Source: Chryseobacterium vrystaatense (lineage in GTDB: Bacteria > Bacteroidota > Bacteroidia > Flavobacteriales > Weeksellaceae). From it: a stretch of DNA of 64,000 nucleotides. A program made the position numbers and the translations under genes. Positions 54,797 through 61,480 of the stretch are shown here, piece after piece. Positions within the stretch are counted from its first letter, which is position 1, and the number at the start of each line of letters is the position of its first letter. The stretch lies in NCBI RefSeq assembly GCF_000737765.1, contig NZ_JPRI01000001.1, forward strand, positions 434,001-498,000. Reading direction: 5' to 3'. The notes below the pieces were generated by a model, which did not search any database, had not been told where the DNA came from, and saw only the letters and a program-made list of their open reading frames with translations.

Positions 54797-55657
54797 TTAT
54801 TGTTCTACAATGGAAAGGTTCACAAACCCGTACTCATTACTGGCAGGAGTAGTATCTGTCCGCAGGCTTAAACTTCCATTAAATACCGACTGATAAATAT
54901 GCGGCTGGAATGTATCTCCTTTATTGAGCTGAACTCCGGCAACGCATGAACCTGCAACCTGTGCCTGCTTAGAGGTATTTGAAAAAGATTTTACGCATTT
55001 TTTAACGATGCTGTTTCCATTCACAACATATCTGGCTTCAGAAAAATATCCTGAAACAATAGGAATTCGAACAAAATCATACGTAAATGAAACTAAGTAA
55101 ACACCCGTTCTGGGTGCTGTGAAGATTCCAGTTCCGGGTGTAAAGTTGTCGGTAGGATCTGAAATTTCTGTCCATCCGGAGATTCCTGTAGAAACCTGAT
55201 AAGGAACTTTAACTGCAAAATTAGCAGCTCTGATATTGGCCACTACAACTGATTTGGTGGGAGAAGAGATGAAGTCCTGCCATACGACTCCATCCGAATA
55301 TTGCATTTTACCTCCATTCAGGGGATTATACCTCATCGCGCCCGCTCCTGCTGCAGATGCTGTCTGGGTAGTTTCTCCTATGCCTATAGAATTGTCTGCA
55401 TTAATTCCTGACCTCACGTCTATTTTTACGGCTGGAGTAAGCGTTCCTACTCCTATTTCGCCATTAGCTGTGAATACGACATCATTGGCTGTCTGACTGT
55501 TTGTAGGGAGACCTATGCCCGGGTTGTCCTTAGCTCCGTCGGTGTGAAATGTGGCTTGAGGATTTGATGTTTTGATTCCCACCTGGGCACTGGCGAAACT
55601 CATCAAAAGGCATCCTCCAGCTACCACGCTTTTCATCAATGTGTTTATTTTTCTCAT
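54797..55657 (-). CDS. Secreted protein with C1q-like domain (paralogue 1)
   Basis: A 286-residue paralogue and first gene of the set. Signal peptide (MRKINTLMKSVVAGGCLLMSFASA), IKTSNPQATFHTDGAKDNPG, the NGEIGVGTLTPAVKIDVRSG segment and a C-terminal C1q-like domain (FTPGTGIFTAPRTGVYLVSFTYDF). The three genes form one operon, preceded by a clear promoter. Confidence 0.8.
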   Translation of the reverse strand: MRKINTLMKSVVAGGCLLMSFASAQVGIKTSNPQATFHTDGAKDNPGIGLPTNSQTANDVVFTANGEIGVGTLTPAVKIDVRSGINADNSIGIGETTQTASAAGAGAMRYNPLNGGKMQYSDGVVWQDFISSPTKSVVVANIRAANFAVKVPYQVSTGISGWTEISDPTDNFTPGTGIFTAPRTGVYLVSFTYDFVRIPIVSGYFSEARYVVNGNSIVKKCVKSFSNTSKQAQVAGSCVAGVQLNKGDTFQPHIYQSVFNGSLSLRTDTTPASNEYGFVNLSIVEQ

Positions 55658-55692
55658 GTAATTTGTGGTTTTTAGAATGTAAAACTCTTTGC

Positions 55693-55724
55693 CAAAGATA
55701 AATTTAAATGAAGCATCTGTACAA
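55693..55724 (-). promoter_or_regulatory. Promoter of the three-paralogue operon
   Basis: On the minus strand, TTG, 21 bp, then TATCTTTG, about 36 bp before the first start codon. Standard Bacteroidota form, unlike the shared regulon promoter. Confidence 0.6.
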
Positions 55725-56109
55725 TAGGCAAGGGAGTAATCAAAAGAATAAAATACTAAAAATCAACATATTACATATTTATCAATACTACCAAAATTCG
55801 GAATTTTAATAATGCCAGAAGCTAAAACTTCTAAAACAACGTATATTATTCACAATAAAAAGTATTAAACGGAAAATTTCACACAACAATATTCTATTCG
55901 TCTTACTCGATTATATCTAAATCATCTTTTGTTTTTTCCCGGTGTTTTAACATTCTTTCTACTCCGGCATGTTACTGAACCCCGTTTTCATGTTTACTTT
56001 TAAGGAAATGATAGACGTGCTGTGCTTATTTTCAGTCTAGTAGCCACTTCTTCTTCCTCATTCATAAAATCCTGAAATTACATATCCGAAAACATTAATG
56101 GGAAATTTT

Positions 56110-56208
56110 TATCTTTAAGCGCCTTATATCAAAAAATAACCATGAAAAAACTTTTAAATTAACTGCAAACTAAACTACCCGGGCGTTCAATCTGAACGTC
56201 TTTTTTTA
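56110..56208 (+). ncRNA. Candidate small transcript with a 6-codon ORF and terminator
   Basis: Between the minus-strand paralogues and the M15 gene lies a probable short plus-strand unit: TATCTTTA (near -7 box, 56110-56117), an ATG giving MKKLLN and stop (56142-56162), and a terminator. Nothing else upstream on this strand could use that terminator. The remaining part of the 624-bp gap (55725-56109) shows no gene or clear motif. Confidence 0.4.
56182..56208 (+). terminator. Terminator of the small transcript
   Basis: GGCGTTCA/TGAACGTC stem (one G-T pair, loop ATC) followed by seven T residues. Confidence 0.8.
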
Positions 56209-56228
56209 TTTTAAATTTTAATTAAACA

Positions 56229-56262
56229 CGTCAAGTTTCGTCGCCTCGCATCTTTATTTTTG
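56229..56262 (+). promoter_or_regulatory. Shared regulon promoter, copy B (M15 peptidase)
   Basis: CGTCAAGTTTCGTCG, 11 bp, TATTTTTG; 20 bp before the ATG. Half-sites are less symmetric than in copies A and C. Confidence 0.8.
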
Positions 56263-56281
56263 CTTCATAACAATAAATATC

Positions 56282-56782
56282 ATGGACAAAGTAACACTAG
56301 ACAGAATCAACCAACTTCACCCTTATGTAAGGACTGAGGTAAAGCAAATCATCAAAGAATGTGATGACGCATTAACCGGAATCGCGAAGATCAGAATCAC
56401 CCAGGGACTAAGATCTTTTGAGGAGCAGGAAAAACTGTATGCTATCGGAAGGATAACTTCAGGGAAAAAAGTTACCAATGCCAAAGCCGGACAAAGCATC
56501 CATAATTACGGTCTTGCAGTGGATATCTGCCTGATGATTGATGGAAAAACAGCAAGTTGGGATACCGCTAAAGACTGGGATAATGACAAGGTGGCTGATT
56601 GGTATGAGTGTGTAAAGATCTTTGCAAAACACGGCTGGGATTGGGGTGGAAACTGGAAGACTTTCAAAGACCTTCCCCACTTCGAAAAAAAGAATATTCA
56701 GACTAAAAAAGGGCTAGTCAAAACAAGTTGGCGAACGCTATCCAAGATGCCTAGGGATAAACAAAATTATATTCTATTTTAA
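56282..56782 (+). CDS. M15-family peptidase (L-Ala-D-Glu endopeptidase-like)
   Basis: A 166-residue zinc peptidase like phage endolysins of the M15 (VanY/D-Ala-D-Ala) superfamily. Ligands are His74 and Asp81 in SIHNYGLAVDICLM and His133 in DLPHFE; IRITQGLRSFEEQEKLYAIGR is the usual start of the domain. There is no signal peptide, as in phage enzymes that depend on a holin or on a particle. It is the first gene of the unusual cluster and carries a shared regulon promoter directly upstream. Confidence 0.88.
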   Translation: MDKVTLDRINQLHPYVRTEVKQIIKECDDALTGIAKIRITQGLRSFEEQEKLYAIGRITSGKKVTNAKAGQSIHNYGLAVDICLMIDGKTASWDTAKDWDNDKVADWYECVKIFAKHGWDWGGNWKTFKDLPHFEKKNIQTKKGLVKTSWRTLSKMPRDKQNYILF

Positions 56783-56811
56783 TTCCCTTTTATTGGAAAA
56801 TAATTATAATA

Positions 56812-56845
56812 CGACAAGTTCTGTCGCTTCCCCGGCCTACCTTTG
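56812..56845 (+). promoter_or_regulatory. Shared regulon promoter, copy C (patatin)
   Basis: CGACAAGTTCTGTCG (perfect palindromic arms around AGTTC), 11 bp, TACCTTTG; about 128 bp before the patatin ATG. Confidence 0.85.
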
Positions 56846-56865
56846 TTTTATAAGAAAAATGTTAG

Positions 56866-56936
56866 TTAACTGAGATCTCAATACTAAAACCAGCATCCGC
56901 TTTCACAGGCAGAACGTTGGTTTTAGTTGTCTCAGG
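56866..56936 (+). other. Structured leader RNA of the patatin gene
   Basis: The leader can form a long stem: CTGAGA plus ACTAAAACCA pair with TGGTTTTAGT plus TCTCAG, about 16 bp in two blocks with an internal loop. No T run follows, so this looks like a stable hairpin or protein-binding leader rather than a terminator. Confidence 0.45.
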
Positions 56937-56972
56937 ACTCTAAACTTCTTTTAAAAACCAACCCAATATCAC

Positions 56973-58010
56973 ATGAAAAAGACAACCATTCTTTCTTTGG
57001 ACGGGGGCGGAATAAGAGGAATTATTACCTGCATTATTCTCCGCTACATAGAAGAACAGCTTCAGTATAATGATAATCCGGGAGCCAAACTCGGTGATTA
57101 TTTTGATCTGGTAGCCGGAAGCAGTACAGGAGGACTGATCGCTTCTATTATTCTATGTCCCGATGAACACCGAAAAGCAAAATATTCTATTCAGAAAGGA
57201 TTAGAATTATACGCTGAAAAGGGCGGCGACATCTTCCAGGTATCTTTCTGGGAAAAACTGGTCAATCCATTTGGCCTGCTGAATGAAAAAATTTCTCAGG
57301 AATCACTTGAAAAAAACTTGAATGACTTTTTTGGACACTTAGAACTTAAAGAATTTATAAAACCATGTTTAATAACCAGTTATGACATTGAAAACAGGAG
57401 AGCTAAGCTTTTCAACTCGTGGGAAGCCACCCTTAGCACTGATAATTTTTATGTAAAAGACATCTGCCGCGCGACATCTGCAGCCCCTACTTATTTCAGT
57501 CCGGTACAGATCAAATCTATGTATGGGCAGATCTTCAGTTTAATCGATGGTGGGATGTTTGCTAATAATCCGGCTCTATGTGCTTACGCAGAAGCCAGAA
57601 AGATTCCTTTTGCAGAAGTATTAAAGAATCATCAGAAAGCCAATTATCCTGGAGTAAATGATATGATCATCATTTCTATCGGAACAGGTATTGAAGCCAA
57701 ACCTTACTCTTTTAGAAAAATGCAAAAGTCGGGTAAGCTTGGCTGGGTAAATCCTATCATTGATATCCTGATGTCTGCGAATGCAGAAACAGTAGATTAT
57801 CAGCTTTGTCAGATGTTTCAGACTTTAGGACAGCGTAATCAGAAAAATTATTACCGACTGAATCCCTCATTGAAAAATGCATCTCCGGGAATGGACAATG
57901 TCAGAAGATCAAATATTGAAAATCTAATCCAGGCAGGACTGAGCTATATTGACGATAACAGAGAAACTCTGAACCAGATTGTGCAGAAACTCATCAGAAA
58001 CAAACTATAA
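56973..58010 (+). CDS. Patatin-like phospholipase
   Basis: A 345-residue lipid acyl hydrolase. Oxyanion motif DGGGIRG (residues 10-16), nucleophile Ser51 in GSSTGG, and the catalytic Asp192 in LIDGGMFANNP. No signal peptide or membrane segment. Similar proteins act as effectors in CBASS defence (CapV) and as secreted toxins, but no nucleotide cyclase is encoded nearby. The shared promoter ties it to the M15 gene and modular proteins, so a lipid-attacking effector role is plausible. Confidence 0.9.
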   Translation: MKKTTILSLDGGGIRGIITCIILRYIEEQLQYNDNPGAKLGDYFDLVAGSSTGGLIASIILCPDEHRKAKYSIQKGLELYAEKGGDIFQVSFWEKLVNPFGLLNEKISQESLEKNLNDFFGHLELKEFIKPCLITSYDIENRRAKLFNSWEATLSTDNFYVKDICRATSAAPTYFSPVQIKSMYGQIFSLIDGGMFANNPALCAYAEARKIPFAEVLKNHQKANYPGVNDMIIISIGTGIEAKPYSFRKMQKSGKLGWVNPIIDILMSANAETVDYQLCQMFQTLGQRNQKNYYRLNPSLKNASPGMDNVRRSNIENLIQAGLSYIDDNRETLNQIVQKLIRNKL

Positions 58011-58083
58011 GCTTAAAAACTTATAATAGCCTAATATAAGCTTAAAAGATTATATTGAAAAAATATAAAAAGTTTTTTAAACA

Positions 58084-58117
58084 CGTCAAGTTTTGTCGTC
58101 TTCCCTCACTACTTTTG
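58084..58117 (+). promoter_or_regulatory. Shared regulon promoter, copy D (small acidic gene)
   Basis: CGTCAAGTTTTGTCG, 11 bp, TACTTTTG. It begins a transcript with a leader sequence that recurs downstream of copy E. Confidence 0.82.
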
Positions 58118-58163
58118 GAGTATAAACAAAGACACAAAAAATAATCATTAAAATTTTAAAAAG

Positions 58164-58219
58164 CCTTTGAATTCAACATTTATCAATGCTGGACAGCCAG
58201 AAATATGTTTAAAACATAA
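58164..58219 (+). repeat. Duplicated leader segment, copy 1
   Basis: CCTTTGAAT..., then GCYGGACAGCCAGAA and TGTYTAAAA, lying 80 bp after promoter copy D. A near copy occurs at 58509-58561. One-base length differences break any reading frame, so conservation is at the RNA/DNA level. Confidence 0.65.
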
Positions 58220-58241
58220 TCCCAACCTTAAAACACACATC

Positions 58242-58412
58242 ATGGAAACACCCAATCACAATCCAGATATATTATTCGATGAAGATCTCTATACTATTGA
58301 GTGGAGCGATATCGAACATGCAGAAATGGACTACGAGAATTATCTCAATGACATTGAAAATTTTTTCAGAGAAGATTTCGAAGAAGGTATTCCTGAAGAA
58401 AATAGATACTAA
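58242..58412 (+). CDS. Small acidic protein, 56 aa
   Basis: METPNHNPDILFDEDLY and a strongly acidic remainder (FFREDFEEGIPEEN). No domain is recognised. An in-frame TTG 75 bp upstream would add 25 residues but lies inside the duplicated leader, so the ATG is preferred. It has its own shared-type promoter. Very acidic small proteins in such positions can be DNA mimics, anti-regulators or packaging factors; this is speculative. Confidence 0.5.
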   Translation: METPNHNPDILFDEDLYTIEWSDIEHAEMDYENYLNDIENFFREDFEEGIPEENRY

Positions 58413-58425
58413 ATACATTATAACA

Positions 58426-58459
58426 CGACAAGTTCTGACGCTATCCGGAATTATCTTTG
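58426..58459 (+). promoter_or_regulatory. Shared regulon promoter, copy E (modular-protein operon)
   Basis: CGACAAGTTCTGACG, 11 bp, TATCTTTG; about 255 bp before the first modular gene. Confidence 0.82.
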
Positions 58460-58508
58460 AAACACCAAATCAAGACACCCGACATCATCCTTTAATCATT
58501 CAAAAACA

Positions 58509-58561
58509 CCTTTGAATCCATCATTCACAAAATGCCGGACAGCCAGAACTGTGTCTAAAAA
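58509..58561 (+). repeat. Duplicated leader segment, copy 2
   Basis: Near-copy of 58164-58219, lying 83 bp after promoter copy E. Promoter plus leader together look like a tandem duplication about 342 bp apart. Confidence 0.65.
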
Positions 58562-58714
58562 TTTATAAAAAAACAACAAAATATGACAATGTAATACTAA
58601 GGTGGAAATCCAGTCTTCAACCACAAAAAATAAAGGGCTGAAAAATACGAAGAGATGATCACAAAAATCTCTTCAAACCATAATCTATTAATATAAAAAA
58701 TCACAATTTTTATT

Positions 58715-59368
58715 ATGAAAACAAAAGAAGAATTAAAACTCTATTTCGAAAATGGAGACAAACCTACACAGGAACATTTCTGGGCCTGGCTGGAATCGTA
58801 CTGGCATAAGGATGAAAAAATTGCCGAAAGCGCTATTGACTCAGTAGAAAAAGTAATTCCTTTCATTATTGATGATATAATGCTGGGACATTCGCTGTCA
58901 CTATCTATTCCTAAAAATGTAAAAAAAATTGAGCGTATAGCATTTCAATATTCAGGAATGAATTATCAGATTACTGAAGTAAATTTTAATGAAGGGCTTG
59001 AAAACATTGGGAAAGGAGCATTCCAGGGTCAAAATATAAAAAAGATTAAAACCCCTTCGACACTAAAATTTATTAGTGATGCCGCTTTTGATGGACAAGC
59101 AAACTCAATCAATGGAACCGACTCTTTAGAAGAAATTGTCCTTAATGAAGGCTTAATTAGTATTGGAGCCTCTGCTTTTTACTGTCAGAGAGCAACCGCT
59201 ATTGAACGTCTATATATTCCTAAATCTGTTAAATCAGTAGGAGAAAATGCTTTTAATATCCCATCTCTGAAAACCGTATCCGCACTTAATGGATTGGACT
59301 TAAGCAATGCCGGCATTCCGCCAACAGCTAAAATAATGCGCTACTTCGATTTTACACCAACAATATGA
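58715..59368 (+). CDS. Modular protein 1: shared N-terminal module plus leucine-rich repeats
   Basis: A 217-residue protein. The first ~36 residues (KTKEELKLYFENGDKPTQ, then EHFWAWL and SYWHKDEKI) form a module repeated in the next two proteins. Residues ~50-200 are BspA-like leucine-rich repeats (VNFNEGLENIGKGAFQGQNIKKIKTP; LEEIVLNEGLISIGASAFYC). No signal peptide. The stop overlaps the next ATG by 4 bp. The module looks like a docking or tail-attachment piece and the repeats like a binding part; both roles are inferred. Confidence 0.75.
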   Translation: MKTKEELKLYFENGDKPTQEHFWAWLESYWHKDEKIAESAIDSVEKVIPFIIDDIMLGHSLSLSIPKNVKKIERIAFQYSGMNYQITEVNFNEGLENIGKGAFQGQNIKKIKTPSTLKFISDAAFDGQANSINGTDSLEEIVLNEGLISIGASAFYCQRATAIERLYIPKSVKSVGENAFNIPSLKTVSALNGLDLSNAGIPPTAKIMRYFDFTPTI

Positions 59369-60315
59369 AAACAAAACAAGAACTAAGGCTCTACTTCGAA
59401 AACGGAGACAAGCCTACACAGGAACATTTCTGGGCCTGGCTGGACTCGTACTGGCATAAGGACGAGAAAATTGACATGACCCAAATTGCAGGTCTGGAGA
59501 ACGGAGTGCCCAATGGGAATGAAATTCATGCAGAGGTAGATAAAGAAGGAAACGCATTCCTGATCAAAAAAATGGTAATTAAACCGGGAACAGTTACTAT
59601 TCCAAGTATATTTTCAGCGAACAGCAAATTAACAGATCTGTCAATACCTCAGGGCATTACCAACATTGGGGAAAATGCTTTTAGTTATAATTTTTTAACA
59701 GCCCTTGAGCTTCCTAGCAGCATTGTAAACATCGGTGATGCGGCGTTCATGAACAATCAGTTAAAAACACTGAATATTCCCAACAACACAACAAGAATTG
59801 GAGTTAATGCTTTCAGCAATAATAAGTTGACAGAAATCAATATTCCAGATAGCGTTACCTATATAGGCGGATCAGCTTTTAACAGTAATCTGCTTACATC
59901 GGTAAACATTCCAAACAGTGTCACAACTATTGGATCAAGTTCCTATACCAATAATCTGCTTACATCAGTCATTATCCCAGGAAACGTTACCACTGTTGAG
60001 CAAGCCACTTTTATGAATAATAAGCTTACATCAGTAACAATCCAACAAGGTGTTAAGAGAATCGATTCAAATGCATTTCAAAATAACAAACTTTCATCCA
60101 TTAGTTTTCCGGAGAGCATACTGTACATTGGTGAATTTGCATTTACTGATAATCAGCTGACAACAATTGAGATCTCTGAAAATGTTGAAAGAATTGTATA
60201 TGGTGCTTTCATGAACAATCAATTAACAAAAGTTTCTCTCGGAAAAAATACTGAATACTACCAAACCTCTTTTGATGCAGGAGTTGAAATCGTTGGAGGA
60301 AAAATGATCGGATAA
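59365..60315 (+). CDS. Modular protein 2: shared N-terminal module plus long leucine-rich repeats
   Basis: A 316-residue protein starting with the same module (KTKQELRLYFENGDKPTQ). The remainder is about ten near-regular 23-residue BspA-type repeats (LTSVNIPNSVTTIGSSSYTNN; LTSVTIQQGVKRIDSNAFQNN) from about residue 70 to the end, making a long solenoid. BspA repeats are known on surface or secreted proteins that bind host or bacterial surfaces. The DNA of the first ~110 bp is about 90% identical to the start of modular protein 1, indicating recent duplication and swapping of C-termini. Confidence 0.78.
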   Translation: MKTKQELRLYFENGDKPTQEHFWAWLDSYWHKDEKIDMTQIAGLENGVPNGNEIHAEVDKEGNAFLIKKMVIKPGTVTIPSIFSANSKLTDLSIPQGITNIGENAFSYNFLTALELPSSIVNIGDAAFMNNQLKTLNIPNNTTRIGVNAFSNNKLTEINIPDSVTYIGGSAFNSNLLTSVNIPNSVTTIGSSSYTNNLLTSVIIPGNVTTVEQATFMNNKLTSVTIQQGVKRIDSNAFQNNKLSSISFPESILYIGEFAFTDNQLTTIEISENVERIVYGAFMNNQLTKVSLGKNTEYYQTSFDAGVEIVGGKMIG

Positions 60316-60335
60316 ACAATATTAAATTTAAAAAA

Positions 60336-61454
60336 ATGAAAACAAAACAAGAATTAAAACAATACTTTGAAAACGGAGATATCCCAGTACAGGAAGAATT
60401 CTGGGAATGGCAGGAATCATACTGGCACAAGGATGAAAATATTCCACAGGATAACATTCTTGGGCTGAAAGAGACAATAAAAACTAAATTAAATGCTCCC
60501 GACCCCAATCTTTCATCAGGATTTTATTTCATTGCACACAACAGCCCCTGGACGACCTATCAGAAAATTAACTTAAACTCTTATTATCTTACTTCGTGGA
60601 ACGGGTCTAATTTCGTGAGCAGCAACATATTCTACAACAATGAAAAAGTGGGTATAGGTACTCAGGCACCAACTGAAATTCTACAGGTAGAAGGAAATAT
60701 TAAAACAAAGGGTTTGATTATTTCCGAACTTGATTATATTCCGCCAATGCCTGGTCAAACTAAAAAATTCGTTGTTGCAAGACAGGATGGTTCACTTGGC
60801 TGGGATACTCAATCCAATGACAGCCAGAATCATATCCCGTTATCAGGAACAGATCAGGGAAGCCCGATCACAGGAGATTTGACACTCGACAATGTAAATG
60901 GAAACAAAGAGATAAAAGGGACTGTACAGGGTTCTTATATTTCTTTCAATGATGATGGATCACTTGAAATAAATAATAAGATCAATACAAGCATCAATGT
61001 TACTATATCTGGAATAGACTTTCTGGGAACACAGCAAGGATTTGGGGGGATGACTGGTTCTCATTATTATGGAGATATGTATCTGGAAAACTCTTTTATT
61101 CAGAAGAAATACGCAGACAAACAGCATTCCTACTCCACCAAAGAAGAATTAACAGGCGGAACCTGGATCAATGGTAAACCCGTTTACAAAAAAACAGTGG
61201 TTTTCAATCAGATTCCAAGAACAGGTTTAGTTGAATTCAAAACCGAGTTTCCGGATATTGAAACCATTATTTCCAACGAGATGTTTACTGAATGGCAGGC
61301 AATAGACGCTGCGTTCGCTGGTAACCAATGGCGAAACAAAGCCTGCATCACCATAGAAAGAAAGCTGGCGACCATTGAACTGATAGGGGATCCTAATTAT
61401 GATTACTCCGCCATTAACTCTTTTACCCTTACTCTGGAATACACAAAAAAATAA
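60336..61454 (+). CDS. Modular protein 3: shared N-terminal module plus tail-fibre-like C-terminus
   Basis: A 372-residue protein. N-terminal module (KTKQELKQYFENGDIPVQ, then EEFWEWQ and SYWHKDENI), then a beta-rich region with VGIGTQAPTEILQVEGNI, and near residue 265 YSTKEELTGGTWINGKPVYKKTVVF. The last segment closely resembles the C-terminal domain of phage tail or baseplate fibres (a ..GTWIDGKPIYxKT.. pattern). That is the best link from this cluster to phage-tail-like particles. No signal peptide. Confidence 0.78.
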   Translation: MKTKQELKQYFENGDIPVQEEFWEWQESYWHKDENIPQDNILGLKETIKTKLNAPDPNLSSGFYFIAHNSPWTTYQKINLNSYYLTSWNGSNFVSSNIFYNNEKVGIGTQAPTEILQVEGNIKTKGLIISELDYIPPMPGQTKKFVVARQDGSLGWDTQSNDSQNHIPLSGTDQGSPITGDLTLDNVNGNKEIKGTVQGSYISFNDDGSLEINNKINTSINVTISGIDFLGTQQGFGGMTGSHYYGDMYLENSFIQKKYADKQHSYSTKEELTGGTWINGKPVYKKTVVFNQIPRTGLVEFKTEFPDIETIISNEMFTEWQAIDAAFAGNQWRNKACITIERKLATIELIGDPNYDYSAINSFTLTLEYTKK

Positions 61455-61480
61455 ATCAATAATAAATACAAAATATTAAA

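Larger units (their letters stand above)
58413..58714 (+). other. Regulatory leader region of the modular-protein operon
   Basis: A 302-bp gap. It holds shared promoter copy E, the second duplicated leader copy and about 150 bp of further AT-rich leader (an A-rich stretch near 58562-58600 and AAATCCAGTC-type sequence) without a convincing ORF or terminator. Confidence 0.6.

Noticed and set aside
56973..58010. CBASS defence effector (CapV-type patatin)
   Set aside because: No CD-NTase, E1/E2 or JAB genes are next to it, and it shares its promoter type with the M15 and modular-protein genes instead.
58167..58241. 25-residue N-terminal extension of the small acidic protein from a TTG start
   Set aside because: This DNA is part of the duplicated leader, whose other copy has frame-breaking differences, so it is more likely untranslated.
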